Part shown: positions 18,441-26,716 of the stretch, in pieces
Numbering within the stretch: position 1 is the first letter of the stretch
How the letters are laid out: the number at the start of each line of letters is the position of its first letter
Source of the DNA: Clostridium homopropionicum DSM 5847
Lineage (GTDB): Bacteria; Bacillota; Clostridia; Clostridiales; Clostridiaceae
Reading direction: 5' to 3'
Assembly (NCBI RefSeq): GCF_001263795.1
Contig: NZ_LHUR01000012.1
Span: forward strand, 62,001-126,000
DNA: 64,000 bases
Made by a program: the position numbers and the translations under genes
Notes under the pieces: model-generated
What the model was told of the DNA's origin: nothing
The model's database searches: none
What the model saw: only the letters and a program-made list of their open reading frames with translations

Positions 18441-18473
18441 GCTAAGTAAATGTATTTTATACATTTACTTAGC
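18441..18473 (-). repeat. perfect 15-bp inverted repeat overlapping the regulator stop codon
   Basis: GCTAAGTAAATGTAT and its complement with a 3-base loop. The TAA stop of the LacI-type gene lies inside the first arm on the minus strand. No T-run follows, so it is not a standard terminator; it may attenuate read-through, stabilise the upstream mRNA or be a protein-binding site. Confidence 0.6.
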
Positions 18474-19508
18474 ACCTTTTTTTGTTTTTGCTTTTGGATA
18501 TTTTTCTGATCCTTTTAAAACGAGCTTTGGCATTAATGTTATCTTTTTAATCTCTTTGTGAGCTTTATTACTTAAACTATCAATAAGAATCTTCATACTT
18601 CTTACTCCTATTTCCCTAGCGGGTCCATTTATATAGCTGATGTTCATTCCTATAATATTCACCATATCTAAATTATCAAACCCAATAACAGCTATATCTT
18701 CAGGAATTTTTAGTCCTTCCTCATAAATAGCCTTGATACATCCAAGAGTCATAAGGTTACTGCAAGCAAAAATGGCTGTGGGTCTTTCCTCCATTTTTAA
18801 CATTTCTTTTGTAAACTTATATCCACCTTCTTGTCTGTAATCACCATAAAAAACATACTGTTCTTTTAAATTTAATCCATGAAAGGCTAAAGCCTTTTTA
18901 TACCCAATAAATCTGTCTTTGGCTGATTGAGTCTTCATTCTTCCAGTAATAATACCTATGTTTTTGTGACCTGCTTTAATTAATGCCTCTGTTCCCTGAT
19001 AAGCGCCCTTAATATTGTCCATAAATACTCCACTAAAATTAGAATACTTTACATGACCTTCTACCAACACTACAGGTATTCCAAGGCTTTCCAAAGCACT
19101 TAAGTACTCGCTATTGAATTCATCTTCGACAGATGTGGGGGTAATTATAATACCTTGTATTCTTTGTTCTCTTAATAGTTTTAAAGCTTTTAACTCTTTT
19201 TTTATATTATCATCAGTATCGAATAAAATTATATTTAAATTATGACTATCTGCTTCTTCACTTATCCCTTTTATAACCTCCCCAAAAAAAGGATTCATTA
19301 TATCTGGTACAATAACTCCTATAGTATTAGTTTTATTTGTTGATAAGCTTCTAGCAATAGCACTTGGTGTATAATTAAGTTCTTTTATTACTTTAAGTAT
19401 CTTTTCTTTGGTCTCTTCTTTAACATATCCATTTTCATTTAAAACTCTAGATACAGTAGTTTTAGAAACCCCAGCTACTTTAGCAATATGGCTTATGGTA
19501 ACTGACAT
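18465..19508 (-). CDS. LacI-family transcriptional regulator of the deo locus
   Basis: 347 residues. The N-terminal helix-turn-helix TISHIAKVAGVSKTTVSRVLNE and hinge YTPSAIARSLSTNKTNTIGVI are classic LacI family; the rest is a periplasmic-binding-like effector domain (VIVPDIMNPFF, GIIITPTSVED, AVIGFDNLDM). The start chosen is the ATG at 19508, 7 bases after AGGAGG; the frame begins 6 codons earlier. It lies immediately upstream of deoC in the same direction, which suggests it controls nucleoside catabolism; the effector could be a deoxyribose or ribose phosphate or a nucleoside. An operator-like site at 19532-19545 in its own leader suggests autoregulation. Confidence 0.93.
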   Translation of the reverse strand: MSVTISHIAKVAGVSKTTVSRVLNENGYVKEETKEKILKVIKELNYTPSAIARSLSTNKTNTIGVIVPDIMNPFFGEVIKGISEEADSHNLNIILFDTDDNIKKELKALKLLREQRIQGIIITPTSVEDEFNSEYLSALESLGIPVVLVEGHVKYSNFSGVFMDNIKGAYQGTEALIKAGHKNIGIITGRMKTQSAKDRFIGYKKALAFHGLNLKEQYVFYGDYRQEGGYKFTKEMLKMEERPTAIFACSNLMTLGCIKAIYEEGLKIPEDIAVIGFDNLDMVNIIGMNISYINGPAREIGVRSMKILIDSLSNKAHKEIKKITLMPKLVLKGSEKYPKAKTKKGAK

Positions 19509-19531
19509 TGTTGTACCTCCTGACAAATTTA

Positions 19532-19545
19532 GGCAACCGTTTTCA
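19532..19545 (-). promoter_or_regulatory. LacI-family/cre-like operator in the regulator leader
   Basis: Minus-strand TGAAAACGGTTGCC agrees with TGWAANCGNTNWCA except for two bases near the 3' end. It follows a TATACT -10-like hexamer at once, where a bound repressor would block initiation. It shares the AACCG/CGGTT centre with the site upstream of deoC. Confidence 0.45.
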
Positions 19546-19673
19546 TAGTATATCCTTCAAGGATTTCAAATATAGAATACCTCAATACTTGGTAAAATTC
19601 AATATAATTTTATGTTTTTCCATTAATCTTATATAGATACCTATTAAAACTTTTGTTAGAATAAAGCATGAAA

Positions 19674-19780
19674 ACAGCCGAATCTCCAAAAGGAGTACGG
19701 GGGACTATTTTTTAGGGGTGAATCTCAGATTTTGAGTAGGGTGACCTCAACCCAAACCCGTCAACTAACCTCGGAGGCAC
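19674..19780 (+). ncRNA. c-di-AMP riboswitch (ydaO/yuaA class)
   Basis: The leader carries the class signature in order: CCGAATC, ACGGGGGA, AGGGGTGAATC, GTAGGGTGACC, CCAAACCCGTCAACTAACC and CGGAGGC. It ends directly on the AAGGAGG ribosome site of the LysM hydrolase gene, with no intervening terminator visible, so control may be translational or by co-folding of CGGAGGCACAAGGAGG. This class commonly lies ahead of cell-wall hydrolase and ion-transport genes and turns expression off when c-di-AMP is high. Confidence 0.9.
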
Positions 19781-19795
19781 AAGGAGGTAATATCT

Positions 19796-20575
19796 ATGAA
19801 AATTAAAAATTTAAAGACTTTAATTGCTACACTATCACTATCACTTTTTATTGCTACTCCAGCAAGTGCTGCTACCTACAGAGTTGTATCTAATGATAGC
19901 CTTTATAAAATAGGAGTACTTTTTAATACTTCTGTATCTTCTATTAAGGCTAATAATAATCTTTCCAGTGATATTATACAGCCAGGTCAAGTACTTCAGG
20001 TTCCTGGAATTACTTACACAGTAAAATCTGGAGATACACTATTCACAATTGCTAAAAAATATGGTATATCATTATATTCTTTAAGAAAAGCAAATAATAA
20101 ATGGGATGACTTAATTTATCCTAATAATATACTTACTGTTCCTGTAAAAACTAGTAATACAACTTCAACAAGTGTAGGACAAACTTCTCCTTCTAAAAGT
20201 GTAATTCCTTATTCTTCAAGCGATTTAGATCTTTTAGCAAGATTAATTAGAGCCGAAGCAGAAGGACAACCTTATAATGCAAAAGTTGCAGTTGCAGCAG
20301 TTGTAGTAAATAGAGTGCAAAGTTCAGAATTTCCAAATACTATAAGTGCAGTTATTTATCAAAGGATAAATGGATATTATCAATTTACTCCAGTAAAAAA
20401 TGGAATGATAAATAATACAGCCACAGCAGAAGATAGACAAGCAGCTTTATCTGCTTTATATGGAAGCGACCCTACTAATGGAGCATTATTCTATTTTGAT
20501 GATAGTGCTACAAACCAATGGCTTTGGTCGAAACCATTAGCTGCTAGAATTGATAGAATGGTATTTGTATATTAA
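19796..20575 (+). CDS. secreted LysM-LysM cell wall hydrolase (SleB/CwlJ-type Hydrolase_2)
   Basis: 259 residues: a Sec signal peptide (cleavage probably after PASAA near residue 26), two LysM peptidoglycan-binding repeats (YRVVSNDSLYKIGVLFNTS, YTVKSGDTLFTIAKKYGIS), a Ser/Thr linker and a Hydrolase_2 domain (LLARLIRAEAEGQPYNAKVAVAAVVVNRV, with the catalytic Glu) of the cortex-lytic SleB/CwlJ family. The extracellular enzyme remodels peptidoglycan. Expression is placed under c-di-AMP by the riboswitch in its leader, tying wall hydrolysis to turgor and wall stress. ATG with AAGGAGG. Monocistronic, followed by several strong RNA hairpins. Confidence 0.93.
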   Translation: MKIKNLKTLIATLSLSLFIATPASAATYRVVSNDSLYKIGVLFNTSVSSIKANNNLSSDIIQPGQVLQVPGITYTVKSGDTLFTIAKKYGISLYSLRKANNKWDDLIYPNNILTVPVKTSNTTSTSVGQTSPSKSVIPYSSSDLDLLARLIRAEAEGQPYNAKVAVAAVVVNRVQSSEFPNTISAVIYQRINGYYQFTPVKNGMINNTATAEDRQAALSALYGSDPTNGALFYFDDSATNQWLWSKPLAARIDRMVFVY

Positions 20576-20580
20576 AACAA

Positions 20581-20709
20581 GCTATTTTTTAAGTTGTTGA
20601 GTTCGTAAAAGCAGAGAACCCAAATCTATGATTTGGTGTGAATCGCTTTCTCCTTGGAGGAATGACAAGGAGTTTCTATATAATGAACTCATCAATCTTA
20701 AAAATAGCC
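20581..20709 (+). ncRNA. candidate structured RNA, three-way junction
   Basis: A long outer stem (20581-20604 with 20685-20709; about 23 pairs, one bulge and one mismatch) encloses two hairpins: CCAAATC/GATTTGG (20620-20636) and CTCCTTG/CAAGGAG (20650-20672). Unpaired stretches include GCAGAGAA and TGTGAATCGCTTT. It begins 5 bases after the LysM gene stop. No T-run follows, so it is not an ordinary terminator. I do not recognise a known riboswitch class. The strand is uncertain. Confidence 0.5.
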
Positions 20710-20726
20710 TTAGCGTACTAAAGGAA

Positions 20727-20765
20727 AGTTTTAAATGAATGTAAAACCATCATTCATTTAAAACT
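20727..20765. repeat. perfect 15-bp inverted repeat
   Basis: AGTTTTAAATGAATG and its complement with a 9-base loop, between the branched structure and the terminator. It may be part of the same 3' untranslated region or of the speD 3' region. Confidence 0.6.
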
Positions 20766-20778
20766 CATACTTAAAATT

Positions 20779-20814
20779 AAAAAGGTTCAGCTCAAATGAG
20801 CATGAACCTTTTTT
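20779..20814. terminator. bidirectional terminator between the LysM hydrolase gene and speD
   Basis: AAAAAGGTTCA-GCTCA-AA-TGAGC-A-TGAACCTTTTTT: a long stem with A-run on one side and T-run on the other, just before the convergent speD stop. It works for both strands. Confidence 0.88.
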
Positions 20815-20815
20815 C

Positions 20816-21625
20816 CTAAATATTTATTCCGTAGAATATTTCAGTCATTTCTTTATTTAATTTATCAAGAATAACCTTTTTTTCATCCTCTGATAAATCC
20901 TCTTCCTTTATCTCAAATAGATAATTGCTTAAATCTAAATCCCTTAATTTCATCTTTGTGTGAAATATATTCGATTGATATATATTCATATCAATAAAGT
21001 TATATCTATTTATTGTTTCTTCAGAAATGTAGTTTTGTACTGAGTTTATTTTATGATCTATAAAGTGCTTTTCCCCATCCACATCTCTAGTAAAACCTCT
21101 TACTCTGTAATCAATAGTAATGATATCCGAATCAAAGCTTCCAATTAAATAATTTAATGCTTTTAAAGGAGATATGGTGCCACAGGTAGAAACATCTATG
21201 TCCACTCTGAATGTACTAAGATCATTTTGAGGATGACTTTCTGGATAAGTATGAACTGTTACATGGCTTTTATCCAGATGTCCTACGATATTTTCCCGTA
21301 TTGGGGTTATTATTCCTCTATTACAGGAAGGGTCCAATACATATAGAGGTACCTCTTCTTCAGAAATTAATAAGGTTACACTGGCACCTTGGGGATCATA
21401 GTCTTGCTTTGCAACATTTAGTACACTAGCGCCTATTATTTCTGTAACATTTGTTAGTATTCTAGTTAATCTCTCTGAGTTATATTGTTCATCAATATAC
21501 TCAATATACTTTTTACGATCCTCTTCAGTTTTTGTATAACAAATATCGTAAATATTAAAACTTAATGATTTTGTTAAATTATTAAAACCATATAATTTTA
21601 TCTTGTTTTTACCGTGTTTCTCCAA
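20816..21625 (-). CDS. speD: S-adenosylmethionine decarboxylase proenzyme (E. coli-type)
   Basis: 269 residues, the length of the SpeD class 1b proenzyme. The self-cleavage site is in [16 protein letters not shown], with Ser120 becoming the pyruvoyl group. [20 protein letters not shown] and [15 protein letters not shown] are near-identical to the enterobacterial type. It supplies the aminopropyl donor for spermidine. No speE or speA is nearby; the polyamine importer potABCD is 10 kb away. The frame opens with TTG at 21625 following GAGGAAGAACG, which I accept. Convergent with the LysM hydrolase gene across a shared terminator. Confidence 0.96.
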   Translation of the reverse strand: MEKHGKNKIKLYGFNNLTKSLSFNIYDICYTKTEEDRKKYIEYIDEQYNSERLTRILTNVTEIIGASVLNVAKQDYDPQGASVTLLISEEEVPLYVLDPSCNRGIITPIRENIVGHLDKSHVTVHTYPESHPQNDLSTFRVDIDVSTCGTISPLKALNYLIGSFDSDIITIDYRVRGFTRDVDGEKHFIDHKINSVQNYISEETINRYNFIDMNIYQSNIFHTKMKLRDLDLSNYLFEIKEEDLSEDEKKVILDKLNKEMTEIFYGINI

Positions 21626-21782
21626 CGTTCTTCCTCATTTCTAGAATATTTTATTATTAAGATTTTCTAATATGTATTTTACTCTTTTTTTTATTAGAAG
21701 GAAAGTCCTAATTGTTTCCGGAATTTATTTACACTCATTTTTAAATTAATATTGAGAATAATATTTTTAGGAGTTGATAAAT

Positions 21783-22586
21783 ATGCAAAAAAAGAATTAT
21801 TTTATTGTTATAATTTATTTCTTATCAATAATTAATCTTCTATCTTCTTATAGTGCACAAGCTCTTGAAGTATCTCAAGGTAATATAAGCACTAAAGAAT
21901 ATAATTGGTATTTTAAGCATAAGGAAAATGGTGTTCCTCCAGAAGCGCCTGTTGAAACAGCTTATTTTACATCAAAGTATGATTGCTTTTATTTAGGTGA
22001 TACTTCTAAGAAAATCATATACTTAACCTTTGATGAAGGTTATGAGAATGGATATACAGAACCAATCCTAGACGTTCTAAAAAAGCATAAAGCACCAGCA
22101 GCATTTTTTGTTGTAAAGCCCTATATAACTACCAATCCTCAGATAATTAAAAGAATGGTAGAAGAAGGTCATTTAGTATGTAATCATAGCTCACATCATC
22201 CTTCTATGGCTTCAATACGTGACCAAGATAAATTTAACAAAGAATTATCTGATGTAGAGGATGCTTTTCGTGAGGTTACAGGAAAAAATATGCCTAAATA
22301 TTTTAGGCCTCCAATGGGTAAATATAGTGAACAGTCTTTACTTTATACTAAAAGCTATGGCTATAAAACCATATTTTGGAGCTTCGCCTACGCCGATTGG
22401 GAACCTAACAGACAGCCTTCAGCTGAATTTGCAAGAAAAAGAATATTAGACAGAACTCATAACGGAGCTATTATACTGCTTCATGCTGTTTCTAAAACAA
22501 ATGCTGAAATTTTAGACAGCTTAATTACTGAATGGAAAGCTAGGGGATATGAAATTAAGAGTTTGGAAGAAATTGATAAAAGATAG
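21783..22586 (+). CDS. pdaA: delta-lactam-biosynthetic de-N-acetylase PdaA-type
   Basis: 267 residues from the ATG at 21783 (AGGAG 9 bases upstream; an earlier TTG at 21774 overlaps the site). A signal peptide or anchor (about 4-28) precedes a NodB polysaccharide deacetylase domain. TFDEGYENGYT is the PdaA form of motif 1 (Asp-Glu), HSSHHPSM carries the metal histidines, and RPPMGKYSE, WSFAYADWEP and ILLHAVS complete the set. PdaA removes N-acetyl groups from muramic acid in spore cortex peptidoglycan to allow muramic lactam formation, needed for germination. The gene supports a spore-forming host. Confidence 0.93.
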   Translation: MQKKNYFIVIIYFLSIINLLSSYSAQALEVSQGNISTKEYNWYFKHKENGVPPEAPVETAYFTSKYDCFYLGDTSKKIIYLTFDEGYENGYTEPILDVLKKHKAPAAFFVVKPYITTNPQIIKRMVEEGHLVCNHSSHHPSMASIRDQDKFNKELSDVEDAFREVTGKNMPKYFRPPMGKYSEQSLLYTKSYGYKTIFWSFAYADWEPNRQPSAEFARKRILDRTHNGAIILLHAVSKTNAEILDSLITEWKARGYEIKSLEEIDKR

Positions 22587-22594
22587 GAATAGAA

Positions 22595-22802
22595 GAAAAA
22601 TGCGTCGCATTTTTAAAATTGACAATGCACAATTGACAATTGACAATGAAGGATGTTTTGCTAAGGCAAAACTAGATTTTATATTGCAGCAAAGCTGCAA
22701 TTATTAAAATTGGTAATTAAGCTCTGCTTAATTACTTCCTTCATTGTCCATTGTCAATTTTCAATTGTCAATTTATAAGAATTTTACCTCGTAAAATTCT
22801 TA
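22595..22802. repeat. complex modular inverted-repeat element (element D)
   Basis: 208 bases between the convergent pdaA and ppk. Order: hairpin AAATGCGTCGCATTT; arm of TTGACAATTGACAA units; hairpin TTTTGCTAAGGCAAAA; hairpin TTGCAGC-AAA-GCTGCAA; hairpin TAATTAAGC-TCT-GCTTAATTA; inverted arm TTGTCAATTTTCAATTGTCAA; hairpin AGAATTTTACCTCGTAAAATTCT. Core hairpins and their order match element B at 15195; the arms are unrelated in sequence though similar in length and position. Confidence 0.85.
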
Positions 22803-22804
22803 TA

Positions 22805-24925
22805 TCATTCATTTTCTATTTCCGAAGTTATAGGCTGAAAAGTTATTGCAACTTCCCTTTCCGCTTGAATATAATTTTCATTTAAAGCTATTTCATAAAG
22901 TTTTTGTTGACAGTCTAAAGCCTTTTTTCTTCCTCTGCTCACCTTTAAGTAATTACCATCAGCCTTAAGCATTCTTGCTTTAACAGTATCTTGAAGGCAT
23001 ATATGTAATATCTTCTTTGCTTTTTCTTTAGCTTGTTCCCCTTCCACCGGAAATAATATTTCTACTCTTCTATCAAGATTTCTATCCATCCAATCTGCAC
23101 TAGATAAAAATACTAATTCTTCACCTTCAGAATAAAAATAAAATATTCTGCTATGTTCTAGAAACCTTCCAACTATACTTCTTACAGTTATATTTTCACT
23201 TATATTTGGGATTCCAGGTCTTAAGCAGCATATTCCTCTTACTATTAGATCAATTTTAACCCCTGCACATGAAGCCTTATAAAGTGCCTTTATTATTCCT
23301 GTATCTGCTAAGGAGTTCATTTTTGCAACTATTTTTGCCTTTATTCCCTTTTTTGCATTTTCTTCTTCTTTTTCTATTAAGCTTAAAAATTTGCTTCTTA
23401 GATTAATAGGAGCAACTGCTGTTTTATATAGGGACTTTGGCTCAGAATGGCCTGAGAGCATATTAAATATAGCTGAAGCATCAGCGCCAAAATAAGGGTT
23501 GCCAGTAAATAATCCTACGTCAGTATAAATTTTTGCAGTAACATCGTTGTAATTTCCTGTACCTAAGTGAACATATCTTTTTATTCCCGACTTTTCTTTT
23601 CTAACAACTAGAAGTACTTTGCAGTGAGTCTTTAAACCAACCAAACCATAGATTACATGGCACCCTGATTTTTCTAATCTTTTTGCCCAATGTATATTAT
23701 TTTCTTCATCAAATCTTGCTTTTAATTCTACTAGAACTGTAACTTGTTTTCCCTTATCTGCAGCTTGAGCAAGAGCCTCTACTATTGGTGAGTTACCACT
23801 TACCCTATAAAGGGTTTGCTTAATTGCTAGCACATTTGGATCAATAGCTGCTTGCTTTACAAGAAAAACTATAGGGTCAAAGGATTCATAAGGGTGATGA
23901 AATAAAATATCTCCTTTTGAAATCGCAGAAAAAATATCCTTATCCTCTAAAAATTCAGCTTTCATTAAAGGTTTAATGTCAGGATATCTTAAATTATCAT
24001 ATCCTTTTATATTGCTGAGTTTCATTAAAAAAGTTAAATCAAGTGGTGTGTTTATCTCATATTCCTGTTCTTCTGAAACTTCTAATTCCTCTTCTAATAT
24101 TTTTAATAGTGTTTTACTCATACAGCTTTCATATTCTAATCTAACTACATTTCCCCATTTTCTAGCTTTTATAGACTCTTGAATAGCTTCAAGAAGATCC
24201 TCTGCACCTTCTTCATCTAAGGTCAAATCCGCATTTCTGGTTATTCTATAGTAAGCTGAAGTTAATATTTTATGACCACTAAATAACGTGTCTAAGTTCA
24301 TTCTTATTACTTCTTCTAAAAGTATAAAAGTCTTGTTACCTTCAATAGATGGGATTTCCACTAATCTATCTAATACTGAAGGCACTTGAATTGTTCCGAA
24401 AATTTCTTCCTTTGTCTCTTTATCTTCTAGCAATAATGCAATATTTAAAGACTTATTTACTACTAACGGGAAAGGTCTGCTTTTATCAACAACCATAGGG
24501 GTTATTACTGGAAAAATATTATTTTCATAATAATCTTCCAAAAACATTTTTTGTTTATACGATAACTCCTTTTCCTTTAGAATAAATATTTTTTCTCTCT
24601 TCATTGCTGGAATTAAAGAATGATTATAGCAGTTGCCTTGTTCTCTAATCATAATATGAGCCCTACTAGCTATCTTATCTAACTGATCCTTTGGTGTTAG
24701 CCCTGCAGGATCTGGCTTTGTAAACTCTGCATCCACTTGATCATACAATGCTGCAACTCTTACCATGAAAAATTCATCTAAATTGGAGCTTACAATGGCC
24801 TCAAATTTTAACCTCTCAAAGAGAGGATTTTCTTTATCTTGAGCATTTTCAAAAACTCTTTGATTAAATTCAAGCCAGCTTAATTCTCTATTTATAAAGT
24901 TTGTAGCTAAGCTATACTTGTTCAT
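22805..24925 (-). CDS. ppk: polyphosphate kinase 1
   Basis: 706 residues, full-length PPK1. The N-domain has RELSWLEFNQRVFENA and VSSNLDEFFMVRV; catalytic phospholipase-D-like halves include KGKQVTVLVELKARFDEE, the phospho-His site VGLKTHCK, YVHLGTGNYND and SSADWMDRNLDRRVEI. It reversibly polymerises ATP gamma-phosphate into polyphosphate. The gene lies 44 bases downstream of a Ppx/GppA-HD gene on the same strand, so synthesis and breakdown are co-transcribed. Its stop is 3 bases from the repeat element at 22595-22802. Confidence 0.97.
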   Translation of the reverse strand: MNKYSLATNFINRELSWLEFNQRVFENAQDKENPLFERLKFEAIVSSNLDEFFMVRVAALYDQVDAEFTKPDPAGLTPKDQLDKIASRAHIMIREQGNCYNHSLIPAMKREKIFILKEKELSYKQKMFLEDYYENNIFPVITPMVVDKSRPFPLVVNKSLNIALLLEDKETKEEIFGTIQVPSVLDRLVEIPSIEGNKTFILLEEVIRMNLDTLFSGHKILTSAYYRITRNADLTLDEEGAEDLLEAIQESIKARKWGNVVRLEYESCMSKTLLKILEEELEVSEEQEYEINTPLDLTFLMKLSNIKGYDNLRYPDIKPLMKAEFLEDKDIFSAISKGDILFHHPYESFDPIVFLVKQAAIDPNVLAIKQTLYRVSGNSPIVEALAQAADKGKQVTVLVELKARFDEENNIHWAKRLEKSGCHVIYGLVGLKTHCKVLLVVRKEKSGIKRYVHLGTGNYNDVTAKIYTDVGLFTGNPYFGADASAIFNMLSGHSEPKSLYKTAVAPINLRSKFLSLIEKEEENAKKGIKAKIVAKMNSLADTGIIKALYKASCAGVKIDLIVRGICCLRPGIPNISENITVRSIVGRFLEHSRIFYFYSEGEELVFLSSADWMDRNLDRRVEILFPVEGEQAKEKAKKILHICLQDTVKARMLKADGNYLKVSRGRKKALDCQQKLYEIALNENYIQAEREVAITFQPITSEIENE

Positions 24926-24969
24926 CTAATTATCCAACTCCTTATTTACTAGTCATTAGTTTCTATTGA

Positions 24970-26517
24970 TTATTCTTCAATCTTAGGCTCAATACCCATT
25001 AGTTCTCCAAAAAAGCTTGCTTTCCTATTAAAATCCCACTTTTCTAGAGTTATATCTTCTTTAGAATTTAATCTAAAATACAGGCCTTCTCTTGTATTAC
25101 TTATAGAAATATCCTGAATTTTTTGCTTATGTGAAATATCTAAAGCTTCTGCTATCCTAAAAATAGCCACTAGTTTTGACACAGTAATCCTATCCTCTCC
25201 AGTTAAATTGGCATAATTCTCGTGAGAATATCTAGGGATTTTATATGAGTGATATCTAGCCACATTTGCCACGATTTCCATTTCTCTATCTGAAAATCCT
25301 ATAATATTTTGCTTCCTAATAATATTATAGGAATGGATATTATTCCCATTAAAGCTTACGTATTTTCCAACGTCATGTAGAATAGCTGCTACTTCTAAGA
25401 AAAGCCTCTCTCTCTCTCCTAGCTTATGTAGACTCTTTAATTGGTCAAAAATTGATAAAACAATATTCTTTACAAACTTACTATGAATCTTATTAATGTT
25501 ATACTTTTCTGCAATATACCAAACAGAACTTATAACATCATCAATAACATCCTTTTTTCTAGGTAAATCAAAAATATCGTCCTCTATATCAATTAGTATT
25601 CCATGTCTTAAAGAAATCATAGGTGCATATATAATTTCTGCATCTACAATTTTTAAAAAACTATAGAATATCAGAACTGATGGAATTAATAATTCCGAAG
25701 CATTGTTTGAAATTCTATATTTTTCAACCAGCTGCTCGTTGCTGTGCTTTAGAATTTCTTTATAAATTGAATACAATTCTTCACTAGTTAGGGTTCTTTT
25801 ATAATAGTTTTCTTTCATTCTAACGTTAGCCAACTTTAGAATTGTATACAGTTCTCCTCCTAAGGCTATATAATTTTTAATATTTCCTCTAATAATATTT
25901 TGTTGCAATAAATTAAGCTTGCTTTCTATATATTCTTGCATTATTCTAGCAAAGTTTATATTATTTAATTCTAATTCAGAAAGCATTTCTCTAATTCTTA
26001 AAGTTCCAAGCTTAATATAATCCGTATATTTTAAATTCCCATTTTCGTATACGGATACCTCAAGTCCACCAGAAGATACATTTACAATTAAAGTTCCAGT
26101 GGACTCTATTAAAGATGTAGCCTCTGGATCATCTCTCAAAGCCTTATAGATATATAATCTTTCTTCTGAATTATTGATTATTTCAACCTTAAGTCCAGTA
26201 CTAAGTCTAATTTGTTCTAAAACGTATTCTCGATTATCTGCTTCTCTTATGCCTGAGGTAGCTACTGCTTTGTATTTTTTTACTCCATACTCCTTCATTA
26301 TCTTTTTATAACCACTTAAAATATGACATATTTCATGTATTGTTTCAACTGAAATTCTGCCTGTGTTAAAGGAATCCTTACCAGCATTAGTAAGCTTTTT
26401 AAGTTCCTCAAGTATAACTCTATCCTTACCTCCAGTCACTTCAGCAATAACCATTCTAATGTAATTTGATCCTACATCAATAGCCCCAATAACCTTAAAT
26501 TCTATGTAATTTTTCAT
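24970..26517 (-). CDS. ppx: Ppx/GppA phosphatase with C-terminal HD domain
   Basis: 515 residues. The N-terminal ASKHA-type Ppx/GppA domain (about 1-310) has GAIDVGSNYIRMVIAEV, VATSGIREADN and GTLIVNVSSGGLEVSVYENG; the C-terminal HD domain (about 330-500) has FLEVAAILHDVGKYVSFNG and MEIVANVARYHSYK. The family hydrolyses terminal phosphates of polyphosphate or pppGpp. The usual GGGS(T)E motif is here VSSGGLEVS, less conserved than in the partner gene at 26717, so this copy may be catalytically different. ATG with AGGAGG, upstream of ppk in the same operon and divergent from the second ppx. Confidence 0.9.
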   Translation of the reverse strand: MKNYIEFKVIGAIDVGSNYIRMVIAEVTGGKDRVILEELKKLTNAGKDSFNTGRISVETIHEICHILSGYKKIMKEYGVKKYKAVATSGIREADNREYVLEQIRLSTGLKVEIINNSEERLYIYKALRDDPEATSLIESTGTLIVNVSSGGLEVSVYENGNLKYTDYIKLGTLRIREMLSELELNNINFARIMQEYIESKLNLLQQNIIRGNIKNYIALGGELYTILKLANVRMKENYYKRTLTSEELYSIYKEILKHSNEQLVEKYRISNNASELLIPSVLIFYSFLKIVDAEIIYAPMISLRHGILIDIEDDIFDLPRKKDVIDDVISSVWYIAEKYNINKIHSKFVKNIVLSIFDQLKSLHKLGERERLFLEVAAILHDVGKYVSFNGNNIHSYNIIRKQNIIGFSDREMEIVANVARYHSYKIPRYSHENYANLTGEDRITVSKLVAIFRIAEALDISHKQKIQDISISNTREGLYFRLNSKEDITLEKWDFNRKASFFGELMGIEPKIEE

Positions 26518-26656
26518 AATTCCTCCTGTTTTCCTCTGAAAATAGAAACAATTAACTCATTTGTATTTATTATATCAAATTATTTGTAGTCTTTTGTCTT
26601 TACTAATGTAAAAATTATTTAACAAGTAAATATATAATAAGGATTTAATAAACACT

Positions 26657-26685
26657 TTGAATTTTCTTAGTTCAAACTGTATAAT
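26657..26685 (+). promoter_or_regulatory. sigma-A promoter of the plus-strand ppx gene
   Basis: TTGAAT-17-TATAAT, with the start region about 25 bases ahead of the GGGAGG ribosome site. It is in the 199-base divergent region between the two ppx genes. Confidence 0.75.
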
Positions 26686-26716
26686 GTAATATAAATAAAA
26701 TTAAGGGAGGCATAAA

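Noticed and set aside
20581-20709. T-box interpretation of the branched structure after the LysM gene
   Set aside because: AGAGAA..GGTGTGAA recalls a T-box distal Stem I, but there is no UGGN antiterminator sequence, no leader terminator and no downstream aminoacyl or amino acid gene on that strand.
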